Shown one piece after another: positions 53,687-62,441 of a stretch of 64,000 nucleotides of DNA. This stretch comes from Rhodococcus koreensis (lineage in GTDB: Bacteria; Actinomycetota; Actinomycetes; Mycobacteriales; Mycobacteriaceae). Below the pieces are notes generated by a model. That model had not been told where the DNA came from. It was given only the letters and a program-made list of their open reading frames with translations, and made no database searches. The position numbers and the translations under genes were made by a program. Positions within the stretch are counted from its first letter, which is position 1. Each line of letters opens with the position of its first letter. Where the stretch lies: NCBI RefSeq assembly GCF_900105905.1, contig NZ_FNSV01000005.1, positions 1,488,001-1,552,000 on the forward strand, read 5' to 3'.

Positions 53687-55626
53687 TGATCTTCCTCCCC
53701 GGCCGTTGCGGCCGTGCCCGAACGCTGCTCGCGCTCCATGGCCTCGTGAATGACGGCCGGCTCGGCGGCCGCCTCGTCGTCGTCGAACAGCGGACGGATG
53801 CCCCGCGCCGCCATGATCTCGTCGTTGCTCGTGCCCGCCGCGACCATCGGCCACACCTGGGCGTCGGCGCCGACGATGAAGTCGATCACCACCGGCTTGT
53901 CGTTGATGGCCTGCGCCTCACGGATCGCCGCCTCGACGTCCTCTTCGCGCTCGACGCGAATGCCGTGGCAGCCCAACGCCTCCGCGAGCTTCACGAAGTC
54001 GGGGATGCGGACTGCGCCGTGCGTGCCGAGGTTCGTGTTGGAGTAACGCTCGTCGTAGAACAGCGTCTGCCACTGGCGCACCATGCCGAGGTTGCCGTTG
54101 TTGATGAGCGCAACCTTGATCGGGATGCCCTCGAGCGCACAGGTGGCGAGTTCCTGATTGGTCATCTGGAAGCAGCCGTCACCGTCGATGGCCCACACCT
54201 CGGTGTCGGGCATGCCCATCTTGGCGCCCATCGCGGCGGGCACGGCGTAACCCATCGTGCCGAGACCGCCGGAGTTCAGCCAGGTGCGCGGCTTCTCGTA
54301 GTTGACGAACTGCGCGGCCCACATCTGGTGCTGGCCGACACCGGCGCAGTAGATCGCGTCGGGACCGGCGAGCTTGCCGACCGACTGGATCACGTATTCC
54401 GGGGACAGCGCGCCGTCGGAGGGACGGTCGTAGCTGAGCGGGTACGTGCGGCGGATCCCGTCGAGGTACGCCCACCACTCGGTGAGGTCCAGCGTGGTTC
54501 CGGTGGCCAGGTCGGCCTTGATCGCCTCGATCAGCTCGACGATGACCTCTTTGCAGTCGCCCACGATCGGGACGTCCGCGTACCGGTTCTTGCCGATCTC
54601 CGCCGGATCGATGTCGGCGTGGATGACCTTGGCGTCGGGGGCGAACGAATCGAGCTGACCGGTGACGCGGTCGTCGAAGCGCGCGCCGAGCGTGATCATC
54701 AGGTCGCTGCGCTGCAGTGCCGCCACCGCCGCGACCGTGCCGTGCATACCGGGCATGCCGCAGTTCAGCGTGTGGCTGTCCGGGAACGCGCCGCGCGCCA
54801 TGAGGGTGGTGACCACCGGAATGCCGGTGAGCTCGGCCAGTTCGAGCAGTTCCGGAGACGCCTCGGCCTTGACCACGCCGCCACCGACGTACAGCACCGG
54901 GTGCTTCGCGTCGGCGATCAGGCGAGCGGCCTCGCGGACCTGCTTGCCGTGCGGCTTCGTGACGGGACGGTATCCGGGCAGCCGCATCTCCGGCGGCCAC
55001 GAGAACGTGGTCTGCGCCTGGAGGACGTCCTTCGGGATGTCGACGAGCACCGCGCCGGGACGACCGCTGGAGGCGAGGTAGAAGGCCTCCGCGATGATCC
55101 GGGGGATGTCGACGCCGTCGGTGATGAGGAAGTTGTGCTTCGTGATGGGCATCGTGATGCCGGAGATGTCGGCTTCCTGGAACGCATCCGTGCCGATGAG
55201 CCCGCGGCCGACCTGACCGGTGATGGCCACGACCGGAACGGAGTCCATCTGCGCGTCGGCGAGCGGCGTCACCAGGTTCGTCGCACCGGGACCGGACGTC
55301 GCCATGCAGACGCCGACCTTGCCGGTCGCCTGGGCGTACCCGGTGGCGGCGTGACCTGCACCCTGCTCGTGACGGACGAGCACGTGCCGGACCTTCTTCG
55401 AGTCGAAGAGCGGGTCGTAGACAGGCAGAACGGCACCACCCGGAATGCCGAATACCGTGTCGACCTCGAGCTCCTCGAGGGCTCGGACCACGGACTGGGC
55501 ACCGCTGACCCGCTCGGGGGCGAGTTGGCGGCGGCTACCGGTCTGCGTCGCGGCGGCCGCGGTCGTCGGGCTTGCTGCCCCCGACTTGCGCGGCGTGGGT
55601 TGAGGCCGTGCGGTTGGTGCGCTCAC
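53683..55626 (-). CDS. ilvB: Acetolactate synthase catalytic subunit
   Basis: IlvB is the TPP-dependent catalytic subunit that condenses pyruvate with pyruvate or 2-oxobutyrate, the committed step of branched-chain amino acid synthesis. The 647-residue product has the catalytic glutamate in [18 protein letters not shown]-region [15 protein letters not shown], and the TPP motif [19 protein letters not shown]...NN. The N-terminal ~38 residues are Ala/Thr/Pro-rich and not conserved. The ATG/GTG start at 55626 lies 33 nt beyond an attenuator terminator (55659-55691). Confidence 0.97.
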   Translation of the reverse strand: MSAPTARPQPTPRKSGAASPTTAAAATQTGSRRQLAPERVSGAQSVVRALEELEVDTVFGIPGGAVLPVYDPLFDSKKVRHVLVRHEQGAGHAATGYAQATGKVGVCMATSGPGATNLVTPLADAQMDSVPVVAITGQVGRGLIGTDAFQEADISGITMPITKHNFLITDGVDIPRIIAEAFYLASSGRPGAVLVDIPKDVLQAQTTFSWPPEMRLPGYRPVTKPHGKQVREAARLIADAKHPVLYVGGGVVKAEASPELLELAELTGIPVVTTLMARGAFPDSHTLNCGMPGMHGTVAAVAALQRSDLMITLGARFDDRVTGQLDSFAPDAKVIHADIDPAEIGKNRYADVPIVGDCKEVIVELIEAIKADLATGTTLDLTEWWAYLDGIRRTYPLSYDRPSDGALSPEYVIQSVGKLAGPDAIYCAGVGQHQMWAAQFVNYEKPRTWLNSGGLGTMGYAVPAAMGAKMGMPDTEVWAIDGDGCFQMTNQELATCALEGIPIKVALINNGNLGMVRQWQTLFYDERYSNTNLGTHGAVRIPDFVKLAEALGCHGIRVEREEDVEAAIREAQAINDKPVVIDFIVGADAQVWPMVAAGTSNDEIMAARGIRPLFDDDEAAAEPAVIHEAMEREQRSGTAATAGEEDQ

Positions 55627-55658
55627 TGGGAAATCCTCTGATTCTGGCTCCGGGCAAC

Positions 55659-55691
55659 AAAAAACCCCCGTCAGCTGATGCTGTACGAGGG
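55659..55691 (-). terminator. ilvB attenuator terminator
   Basis: On the minus strand, CCCTCGT and CAGC (55691-55680, one bulged A) pair with GCTG and ACGGGGG (55675-55665) around an ATCA loop, with one G-U pair, followed by six Us (55664-55659). It lies between the leader peptide and ilvB, so it can only work as a regulated terminator. Confidence 0.9.
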
Positions 55692-55692
55692 T

Positions 55693-55744
55693 GGCGCGTC
55701 GTTATCTGGCGAGTTGAAGAAATCGACTCAGGCGACGACGCGCC
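55693..55744 (-). promoter_or_regulatory. Leader hairpin over the Val codons
   Basis: A perfect 10-bp stem (55735-55744 with 55693-55702). The upstream arm covers the GTC-GTC valine codons and end of the leader peptide; the downstream arm abuts the terminator stem. A ribosome translating or stalling at the valine codons would open it. The alternative antiterminator pairing could not be resolved by eye. Confidence 0.7.
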
Positions 55745-55775
55745 GGCCGATTACGAGCAACTCATTCTGTTTCAC
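55728..55775 (-). CDS. ilvB leader peptide (branched-chain amino acid attenuator)
   Basis: A 15-codon reading frame in the ilvB leader: MKQNELLVIGRRVVA, then TGA. Seven of fifteen residues are Leu, Val or Ile, with a Leu-Leu-Val-Ile run and a Val-Val pair, the three products of the pathway controlled. The start is GTG with no Shine-Dalgarno; it coincides with the predicted transcription start, so translation is probably leaderless. It is followed by a hairpin over the Val codons and a U-tract terminator, then ilvB. Attenuation of ilvB is known or predicted in other actinobacteria. Confidence 0.85.
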   Translation of the reverse strand: MKQNELLVIGRRVVA

Positions 55776-55782
55776 GCGCTCG

Positions 55783-55812
55783 ACGGTAGGCGCGCTAATG
55801 GTGAACAGTCAA
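55783..55812 (-). promoter_or_regulatory. ilvB operon promoter
   Basis: On the minus strand TTGACT (55807-55812) and TACCGT (55783-55788) are 18 bp apart; the -10 fits the actinobacterial TANNNT. The predicted start falls on or next to the G of the leader-peptide GTG at 55775. Confidence 0.7.
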
Positions 55813-55872
55813 CTTGGTGAGTCGGCCGTCCCAGAATATGAGATACGTCGGCTGCGGTGCGAAGATGTAGAG

Positions 55873-56391
55873 GTGTCAACTCCGCAGCAGCCCGTGCCAC
55901 CAGAATCATCATCCCACACGACGAACCCGCCCAAGCAGGTCATCCGGATTTCTCCCCTCGCCTATCTGGGATGCGCCTTCCTCCTGTTCGCCGTCTCGTT
56001 CCCCGTCTTCGGCTGGCCCGCCGCCTTCGGCTGGCTCGTGATCGCCCCGATCGTCGCGGTGGCCTGGGTCGCGCGGGTGCGCACCACGGTCACGCCCGAC
56101 GGACTCGAGGTGCGCCGGCTGTTCGGCGGACGGTCCCTCTCATGGTCCGAGATCGCCGGATTCCGCTTCCCCAAGCGCGGCTGGGCCCGGGCGACACTGG
56201 CCGACGGCGGCGAGGTCACCCTTCCCGTCGTCACGTTCGACCGGCTCCCCGACATCGCCGAGGCAAGCGGCGGCCGCATCACCGACCCCTACGCGGCAGC
56301 GGCCGCGGCGGAGGAAGCGGCCCAGTATGCCGACGCCGAATCGAACGGCGAGCAGCCGGCGAAGAACCGGCCGGACACAGACGGGGAATAG
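55873..56391 (+). CDS. PH-domain membrane protein (CFP-6-like)
   Basis: A 172-residue protein with two close hydrophobic segments (about residues 36-75, LAYLGCAFLLFAVSFPVFGW and FGWLVIAPIVAVAWVA), followed by a small bacterial PH-like domain (RVRTTVTPDGLEVRRLFGGRSLSWSEIAGFRFPKRG) and a Glu/Ala-rich tail. It resembles the low-molecular-weight antigen CFP-6 (Rv3004), which also sits beside ilvB. Function unknown. The GTG at 55873 (VSTPQQPVPPES) was chosen to avoid overlap with the ilvB leader; an earlier start would read through it. Confidence 0.82.
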   Translation: MSTPQQPVPPESSSHTTNPPKQVIRISPLAYLGCAFLLFAVSFPVFGWPAAFGWLVIAPIVAVAWVARVRTTVTPDGLEVRRLFGGRSLSWSEIAGFRFPKRGWARATLADGGEVTLPVVTFDRLPDIAEASGGRITDPYAAAAAAEEAAQYADAESNGEQPAKNRPDTDGE

Positions 56392-56443
56392 TGCGCGAGT
56401 AGCGTTTGTCAGTACTTCCGTACGCTGACTAAGGAATACGCTC

Positions 56444-58288
56444 ATGCCCCCGCTGAGGTCCCGAACCACCACCGCAGGACGAAATGCCGCAGGCGCCCGC
56501 GCACTGTGGCGCGCCACCGGAATGACCGACTCCGACTTCGGGAAGCCGATCGTCGCGATCGCCAACTCGTACACGCAGTTCGTTCCCGGGCACGTCCACC
56601 TCAAGAACGTCGGCGACATCGTCGCCGACGCCGTCCGCGCCGCCGGTGGTGTACCTCGCGAATTCCACACGATCGCCGTCGACGACGGCATCGCGATGGG
56701 ACACGGCGGCATGCTGTATTCCCTTCCCAGCCGGGAGATCATCGCCGACTCCGTCGAATACATGGTCAACGCGCACACCGCCGACGCACTCGTGTGCATC
56801 TCCAACTGCGACAAGATCACCCCCGGAATGCTCAATGCCGCACTGCGTTTGAACGTTCCCACCGTGTTCGTCTCGGGCGGGCCGATGGAGGCGGGCAAGG
56901 CGGTCGTGGTGAACGGTGTCGCCCAGGCACCGACCGACCTCATCACGGCGATCTCGGCGAGCGCCAACGACGAGGTCGACGAGGAGGGGCTGTCCGAGGT
57001 CGAGCGCAGCGCCTGCCCGACGTGCGGCTCGTGCTCGGGCATGTTCACCGCCAACTCGATGAACTGCCTCACCGAGGCGCTCGGTCTGGCGTTGCCGGGC
57101 AACGGTTCGACGCTCGCCACCCACGAAGCCCGGCGCGCACTGTTCACCCGCGCGGGCACCACCGTCGTCGAGTCCGCCCTGCGGTACTACCGGGACGAGG
57201 ACGACTCCGTCCTCCCCCGCAACATCGCGACGCCTGCCGCGTTCCGCAACGCGATGGCGCTGGACGTCGCGATGGGAGGTTCCACCAACACGGTGCTGCA
57301 CACCCTCGCGGCCGCGCAGGAGGGTGAGGTCTACGACTTCGACCTCGACAAGATCGACGAGATCAGCCGCAAGGTTCCGTGCCTGTCGAAGGTCTCGCCC
57401 AACTCGGACTACCACATGGAGGACGTGCACCGGGCGGGCGGAATCCCCGCGATCCTCGGCGAACTCCGCCGGGCGGGACTGCTCGAGAGCGACGTGTCGA
57501 CCGTGCACACGAAGAGCTTCGACGAGTGGCTCGACACGTGGGACATCCGGTCCGGCAAGGCATCCGACGAGGCCGTCGAACTGTTCCACGCCGCTCCCGG
57601 CGGCGTCCGCACCACCGAGCCGTTCTCGACGAACAACCGCTGGTCGTCGCTCGACACGGACGCCGCGAACGGCTGCATCCGCGATTTCGAGCACAAGCAC
57701 ACGGTCGAGGGCGGCCTGGCCGTGCTGCGCGGCAACATCGCCGTCGACGGCGCGGTCATCAAGACGGCAGGCATCGACGAAGACCTGTTCCACTTCCAGG
57801 GACCCGCGCGTGTCGTGGAATCCCAGGAGGAGGCGGTGTCGGTGATCCTCGGCAAGAAGATCCAGCCCGGTGAGGTCCTCGTCGTGCGCTACGAGGGTCC
57901 CGCGGGCGGCCCGGGCATGCAGGAGATGCTGCACCCCACCGCATTTCTCAAGGGCTCCGGCCTCGGCAAGAAGTGCGCGCTGATCACCGACGGCCGCTTC
58001 TCCGGCGGGTCCTCGGGGCTGTCCATCGGCCACATCTCCCCGGAAGCCGCCAGCGGCGGCGCCATCGGCCTCGTGGAGGACGGCGACCAGATCCTCATCG
58101 ACATCGCGACCCGCACCCTGAAACTCCTCGTCGACGACGCGGTGCTCGCCGAGCGTCGCGCGAAGATGGAGTCGTCCGAGCGTCCGTGGCAGCCGGTGAA
58201 CCGCGAACGGACCGTCACCACGGCCCTGCGCGCGTACGCCGCACTGGCGACGTCCGCCGACAAGGGCGCGGTCCGCCAGGTTCCCTGA
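56444..58288 (+). CDS. ilvD: Dihydroxy-acid dehydratase
   Basis: IlvD dehydrates 2,3-dihydroxy-isovalerate and -methylvalerate, the third step of valine/isoleucine synthesis. The 614-residue Fe-S enzyme shows the start [21 protein letters not shown], cluster cysteines in [12 protein letters not shown] and [18 protein letters not shown], and the C-terminal [22 protein letters not shown]. It lies downstream of the CFP-6-like gene, completing an ilv cluster with ilvBNC on the other strand; in H37Rv ilvD is elsewhere (Rv0189c). Confidence 0.96.
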   Translation: MPPLRSRTTTAGRNAAGARALWRATGMTDSDFGKPIVAIANSYTQFVPGHVHLKNVGDIVADAVRAAGGVPREFHTIAVDDGIAMGHGGMLYSLPSREIIADSVEYMVNAHTADALVCISNCDKITPGMLNAALRLNVPTVFVSGGPMEAGKAVVVNGVAQAPTDLITAISASANDEVDEEGLSEVERSACPTCGSCSGMFTANSMNCLTEALGLALPGNGSTLATHEARRALFTRAGTTVVESALRYYRDEDDSVLPRNIATPAAFRNAMALDVAMGGSTNTVLHTLAAAQEGEVYDFDLDKIDEISRKVPCLSKVSPNSDYHMEDVHRAGGIPAILGELRRAGLLESDVSTVHTKSFDEWLDTWDIRSGKASDEAVELFHAAPGGVRTTEPFSTNNRWSSLDTDAANGCIRDFEHKHTVEGGLAVLRGNIAVDGAVIKTAGIDEDLFHFQGPARVVESQEEAVSVILGKKIQPGEVLVVRYEGPAGGPGMQEMLHPTAFLKGSGLGKKCALITDGRFSGGSSGLSIGHISPEAASGGAIGLVEDGDQILIDIATRTLKLLVDDAVLAERRAKMESSERPWQPVNRERTVTTALRAYAALATSADKGAVRQVP

Positions 58289-58610
58289 CCGCACGCACCG
58301 ACAGCACCGGGCACTCACGAAGCCGGGTGCCGCAGCAGGTTTCCTGCCGCGGCACCCGGCTTCCGTCGTCGGTGCGACCGCGAAATCCGCCTCGGGTGTG
58401 ACGGCGCTCACGGGTGATCAACTCGCTCAAGCGGCGACACCCGTGAACAGGTTCTACTGATCGATTTGATCAGTTGAGCCCACGCTTCTTGCACACGGCG
58501 CTCAGTAGTGGTTCCCTCAGTTGGCCGTTGAGACCTACATCACAATCGGCAGCACTACCGGAACATCTCCGGCCCACGAGGCCATCGGGAACACAACCTA
58601 GGAGCGACAC
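58289..58610 (+). promoter_or_regulatory. 322-bp region between ilvD and the APC permease gene
   Basis: Contains the ilvD terminator (58319-58363); an inverted repeat with 9-bp arms (58408-58416 and 58438-58446, TCACGGGTG/CACCCGTGA); and a perfect 7-bp dyad ACTGATC/GATCAGT with a GATTT spacer (58456-58474). The dyads lie 137-203 bp before the permease start and are candidate operators. The permease start has GGAG about 8 nt upstream. I see no gene here. Confidence 0.5.
58319..58363 (+). terminator. Terminator after ilvD
   Basis: A 21-bp stem (58319-58339 and 58343-58363) with one mismatch and a TTT loop, 31 nt after the ilvD stop. No U-tract. Confidence 0.8.
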
Positions 58611-60152
58611 ATGCCAGGAGTCGGCATATGGCGAACGAAATCCGTTGAGCAATCGATAGCGGACACCGACGAACCCGACACCCGGCTGCGGAGGGAACTC
58701 ACCGCGAAGGACCTCACCGTCTTCGGTGTCGCCGTCGTGATCGGCGCCGGTATCTTCACGCTCACCGCCCGGACCGCAGGCAACGTTGCCGGGCCGTCCA
58801 TTTCGCTCGCCTTCGTCCTCGCCGCCATCGCGTGCGGCCTGGCCGCCCTCTGCTACGCCGAGTTCGCCTCCACCGTGCCCGTCGCGGGCAGCGCGTACAC
58901 GTTCTCCTACGCCACCTTCGGCGAGTTCGTCGCCTGGATCATCGGCTGGGACCTCATCCTCGAATTCGCCCTCGCGGCGGCCGTCGTCTCCAAGGGATGG
59001 TCGCTGTACCTGGGCAACGTCCTCGGATTCAGCGGATCCACCACCGCCCACCTCGGGCCCATCGACTTCGACTGGGGCTCGCTGATCATCGTCGGCGGCA
59101 TCACCCTCGTGCTCGCGATCGGGACCAAGGTGTCCTCACGCGTGTCCGCCGTGATCACGGCCATCAAGATCGCCGTCGTCCTCCTCGTCATCACCGTCGG
59201 CGTCTTCTACATCAAGAAGGAGAACTACGCCCCGTACATCCCGCCGGCCGAGGGCAACGAGAGCGCCGCACACGGTATCCACCAGACCCTGTTCTCCTTC
59301 CTCTCCGGAGCGGACGGCAGCAGCTACGGCTGGTACGGCCTCCTCGCCGCCGCGAGCCTCGTGTTCTTCGCCTTCATCGGATTCGACGTCGTCGCCACCA
59401 CCGCCGAGGAGACCAAGGACCCGCAGAAGGCGCTCCCCCGCGGCATTCTCGGCTCGCTCGCCATCGTCACCGTGCTCTACGTCGCGGTCACCCTCGTGCT
59501 CACCGGCATGGTGAAGTACACCGACCTCAAGACCGGCAGCCCGCTCGTCGGCGACAGCAGCGCCACCCTGGCGACCGCCTTCGAGGCACACGGCATCACC
59601 TGGGCGCAGACCGCCATCAACTTCGGCGGACTCGCAGGCCTGACCACCGTGGTGATGGTGATGATGCTCGGCCAGACCCGCGTCCTGTTCGCCATGTCCC
59701 GCGACGGACTCGTCCCCCGCGGTCTCGCCAAGACCGGCAAGAAGGGCACCCCGGTCCGCATCACCCTGTTCGTCGGCGCCGTGGTGGCACTCCTCGCCGC
59801 CTTCTTCCCGATGGGCACACTCGAGGAGATGGTGAACATCGGCACCCTCTTCGCGTTCGTCCTCGTCTGCATCGGCGTCGTCATCCTGCGCCGCACCCGC
59901 CCCGACCTGCCGCGCGGATTCCGCGTTCCGCTGGTCCCGCTCGTCCCCATCCTCGCCGTCCTGGCCTGCGGATGGCTCATGCTGAACCTGTCCGTCGAGA
60001 CCTGGATCCGATTCCTCGTCTGGATGGCCCTCGGCGTCGTCGTCTACCTCGCCTACGGCCGCCGCAAGTCCGTCCTCGGACAGAAGCTCGCCGCACAGGC
60101 CCAGGCCACCCCGCCCGAGGAGGAGAACATCCCGGAACTCGTCCAGCGCTGA
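58611..60152 (+). CDS. APC-family amino acid permease
   Basis: A 513-residue inner-membrane transporter with about 12 hydrophobic segments. Family signatures: the N-terminal DLTVFGVAVVIGAGIFTLTARTAG (broken helix 1, about residues 34-57), YAEFASTVPVAGSAYTFSYATFGEFVAWIIGWDL (helices 2-3), and FFAFIGFDVVATTAEETKDPQKALPRGI (helices 6-7). The YfnA/cationic amino acid transporter subgroup seems likely, but the substrate cannot be fixed. The gene sits alone after the ilvD terminator. Confidence 0.9.
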   Translation: MPGVGIWRTKSVEQSIADTDEPDTRLRRELTAKDLTVFGVAVVIGAGIFTLTARTAGNVAGPSISLAFVLAAIACGLAALCYAEFASTVPVAGSAYTFSYATFGEFVAWIIGWDLILEFALAAAVVSKGWSLYLGNVLGFSGSTTAHLGPIDFDWGSLIIVGGITLVLAIGTKVSSRVSAVITAIKIAVVLLVITVGVFYIKKENYAPYIPPAEGNESAAHGIHQTLFSFLSGADGSSYGWYGLLAAASLVFFAFIGFDVVATTAEETKDPQKALPRGILGSLAIVTVLYVAVTLVLTGMVKYTDLKTGSPLVGDSSATLATAFEAHGITWAQTAINFGGLAGLTTVVMVMMLGQTRVLFAMSRDGLVPRGLAKTGKKGTPVRITLFVGAVVALLAAFFPMGTLEEMVNIGTLFAFVLVCIGVVILRRTRPDLPRGFRVPLVPLVPILAVLACGWLMLNLSVETWIRFLVWMALGVVVYLAYGRRKSVLGQKLAAQAQATPPEEENIPELVQR

Positions 60153-60179
60153 CTCTCGGCCGGCACTGATCCGGCAGAA

Positions 60180-60221
60180 ACGACTGCGCCGCACTCCCGA
60201 TCGGGGGTGCGGCGCAGTCGT
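60180..60221. terminator. Bidirectional terminator between the permease and the DoxX gene
   Basis: A 19-bp stem (60180-60198 and 60203-60221) with one G-U/A-C mismatch and a GATC loop, between the convergent stops at 60152 and 60237. Confidence 0.8.
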
Positions 60222-60236
60222 GGTTCAGGGAGACGA

Positions 60237-61112
60237 TCAGATGAGCGGGTTGGCGCCGTTGAGGAAGATCCAGATGCACACACCGGCGGCGACGCCCAGG
60301 ATCAGTGCCGCGAACGACCCGATGAACGGCCGCGTGGCCCAGCCGCGGCGGCCGTCGAGTGAGATCCGGCCCGGCCCGGTGAGAATGATCACCCCCGCGC
60401 ACACACCCAGGAGTGTCTCGTACTCGGTGCCGGAGGGCGCGAAGTACTCCAGTCCCGGTTCCGCGATCTGCCGGAACGCCCACGCGTTGATCATCACGGC
60501 CAGCACCGAGGCGGCGGCAAGCGGCGTGACGAGGCCGAGGATCAGCAGCGCACCGCCCGCGACCTCACCGATGGCACCGAGCATCGCGAGCAGTTTCGCC
60601 TGCTGGAAGCCCGCGTTCACGAGCACCTCCTCGAAACCGTCGAGGCCCGGACCGTTCCACAGTCCGGTCAGCTTCTGCAGACCGTGCACCAGCGCCGTGC
60701 CGCCGACCGCGAGTCGCAGTGCCAGCAGGCCGAGGTCCAGGGTGCCGCGGCCGATCTTCACGTCCCCCTCGCCGAGCCGGTCGGTCGACGGATCACCCGC
60801 CGTGGATCCGAGGGACGCACCGGAGGTCGCGCCGATCACCTGCGTCGGCTGGTCCGGCATGTCGGACGCCGACTGCCGGTACGCGGGGATCTGTTCGGTG
60901 GGCAGACCGGCGCCGCGCGCATCGCCGTGATCGAGTTCGTCGTCGGTGTGCGGGAGACCCTGTCCCGCGGAACCGGATGTCGGCGTGGCCGACGGAAACC
61001 TCTCGGTGGGAAGGTCGTAAGGGCTCGAGACCCTGCCGTAGCCGGGTGAGGCGCCTTGCTGCGCGGCACCGTCGTCCGACGACTCGCTGGGGTCTTTCCG
61101 CATGTCAGTCAC
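60237..61112 (-). CDS. DoxX family membrane protein (Rv3005c-like)
   Basis: A 291-residue protein: a long, polar, Ser/Gly/Thr/Asp-rich N-terminal half (about residues 1-130) and a C-terminal DoxX domain with four hydrophobic segments (GLLALRLAVGGTALVHGLQKLTG; LAMLGAIGEVAGGALLILGLVTPLAAA; the GVCAGVIILTG and IGSFAALILGVAAGV helices). H37Rv Rv3005c (DoxX) lies at the same place and is reported to form a redox complex with SodA and SseA. Start uncertain: GTG at 61112 or ATG at 61103. Confidence 0.85.
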   Translation of the reverse strand: MTDMRKDPSESSDDGAAQQGASPGYGRVSSPYDLPTERFPSATPTSGSAGQGLPHTDDELDHGDARGAGLPTEQIPAYRQSASDMPDQPTQVIGATSGASLGSTAGDPSTDRLGEGDVKIGRGTLDLGLLALRLAVGGTALVHGLQKLTGLWNGPGLDGFEEVLVNAGFQQAKLLAMLGAIGEVAGGALLILGLVTPLAAASVLAVMINAWAFRQIAEPGLEYFAPSGTEYETLLGVCAGVIILTGPGRISLDGRRGWATRPFIGSFAALILGVAAGVCIWIFLNGANPLI

Positions 61113-61201
61113 ACCGTCAAGCCTAGGTCGATCCGCCGGACATCGCTGGTAGGCGGAACCGGCGTGGCGGCGACCTCGCACTCTTCCGTAACGTCTCCAT
61201 C

Positions 61202-62350
61202 ATGATGGTGGGTGGGCGGCGCCGCACGGTGTCCCGCAAGATGGCGATGTCCGCACTCTGCGTGACGGCGGTCCTCGCCGCCGGGTGCGCGAAATTCGAC
61301 GACTCCGCGTCCTCCCCCTTCACACCCGAGCCGACGGGTGCGTCGGGCGCGGAAGTGGAACCCGAGAACCCGCCGCCGTCCACCACGACCACACCACCGC
61401 CGAGCGGCCCGCTGGGACCGTGCCAGGATCCGGATCCCAGTGTCATCGCGACCTGCCTCGACACCACCGGCGGACTCGTCGTCCTCCCCGACGGGGCGAC
61501 CGCTCTGGTCGCGGAGCGCCGGACCGGCCGCATCCTGCAGGTCGCCCAGGGGCAGACCCCCAAGGAGATCGCGCACGTCGACGTCGACGGCAGCACGGAC
61601 GGCGGCCTCCTCGACATCGCGTTGTCCCCGAGTTTCGTCGAGGACAACCTCATCTACGCCTACGTCACCACCCCGACCGACAACCGGGTGGTACGGATCG
61701 CACCGGGCGACTCCGCCAAGGAGGTTCTCGGCGGGATCCCGCGCGGCGACACGGGCAATGCGGGGTCGCTCGAATTCTCGGGCGACGAACTGATGGTCCT
61801 GACCGGGAACGCGAACAACGTGGCGGCGGCCGCCGATCCGGCGTCCCTGGCCGGGAAACTGCTGAAGGTCACCGCGCTGTCGCCCGCACCGACGCCGGCA
61901 CAGCCCCGGCCGCAGGTGGTGCTGTCGGGCATCGGGACCGCGGGCGGGGTCTGCGTCGACCCGGGTGTGGCCGTGTGGGTCACCGACCGCACACCGCTGG
62001 AGGATCGGCTGGTGCGGGTCAGCGCGGACGGAGCGGTGTCGTCTCCGGTGTGGACGTGGCCGGAGCGGCCGGGCGTCGGCGGCTGCGTCGCCGCCGGTGA
62101 CGTCGTGGCGGTGTCACTGAGCACCGCGAAGGCCATGTCGGCGCTCGCCGCCGACCCCGGCACGGGCGCCGTCACTACCGCACCGGGTGTCATCGTCCAG
62201 GACCGGTACGGCCAACTCGGCGGCGCTGCACTCGGTCCCGACGGGCTCATCTGGGTGAGCACCGTCAACAAGACCGCCGGTCAGCCCGGACCCAACGACG
62301 ACCGCGTCATCAAGATGCCCCTGCCCTCCGGTGGCGGCGGATTCGACTGA
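61202..62350 (+). CDS. lppZ: LppZ-like PQQ/sorbosone dehydrogenase-type lipoprotein
   Basis: A 382-residue exported lipoprotein. The signal peptide ends in the lipobox LAAGC, with the lipidated Cys at about residue 29, followed by a Pro/Thr/Glu-rich spacer. The rest is a beta-propeller of the glucose/sorbosone dehydrogenase type: PSVIATCLDTTGGLVVLPDGATALVAERRTGRI, DGGLLDIALSPSF and GGAALGPDGLIWVSTVNK. It matches LppZ (Rv3006), divergent from the DoxX gene. Enzyme activity is not established. Confidence 0.88.
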   Translation: MMVGGRRRTVSRKMAMSALCVTAVLAAGCAKFDDSASSPFTPEPTGASGAEVEPENPPPSTTTTPPPSGPLGPCQDPDPSVIATCLDTTGGLVVLPDGATALVAERRTGRILQVAQGQTPKEIAHVDVDGSTDGGLLDIALSPSFVEDNLIYAYVTTPTDNRVVRIAPGDSAKEVLGGIPRGDTGNAGSLEFSGDELMVLTGNANNVAAAADPASLAGKLLKVTALSPAPTPAQPRPQVVLSGIGTAGGVCVDPGVAVWVTDRTPLEDRLVRVSADGAVSSPVWTWPERPGVGGCVAAGDVVAVSLSTAKAMSALAADPGTGAVTTAPGVIVQDRYGQLGGAALGPDGLIWVSTVNKTAGQPGPNDDRVIKMPLPSGGGGFD

Positions 62351-62385
62351 CGGGCCCTCCCCTGCTTCGCGTCCCCCTCGCAACG

Positions 62386-62426
62386 AACGGGACGCTCGTT
62401 CGGTTGATCCGAGCGAGCGTCCCGTT
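62386..62426. terminator. Bidirectional terminator between lppZ and gatB
   Basis: An 18-bp stem (62386-62403 and 62409-62426) with one G-U/A-C mismatch and a TTGAT loop, between the convergent stops at 62350 and 62442. Confidence 0.82.
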
Positions 62427-62441
62427 GGTGCAGAGAGGGGG

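Noticed and set aside
56429..58411. 660-codon minus-strand frame opposite ilvD
   Set aside because: ilvD on the plus strand has complete Fe-S motifs; the opposite frame shows only compositional bias.
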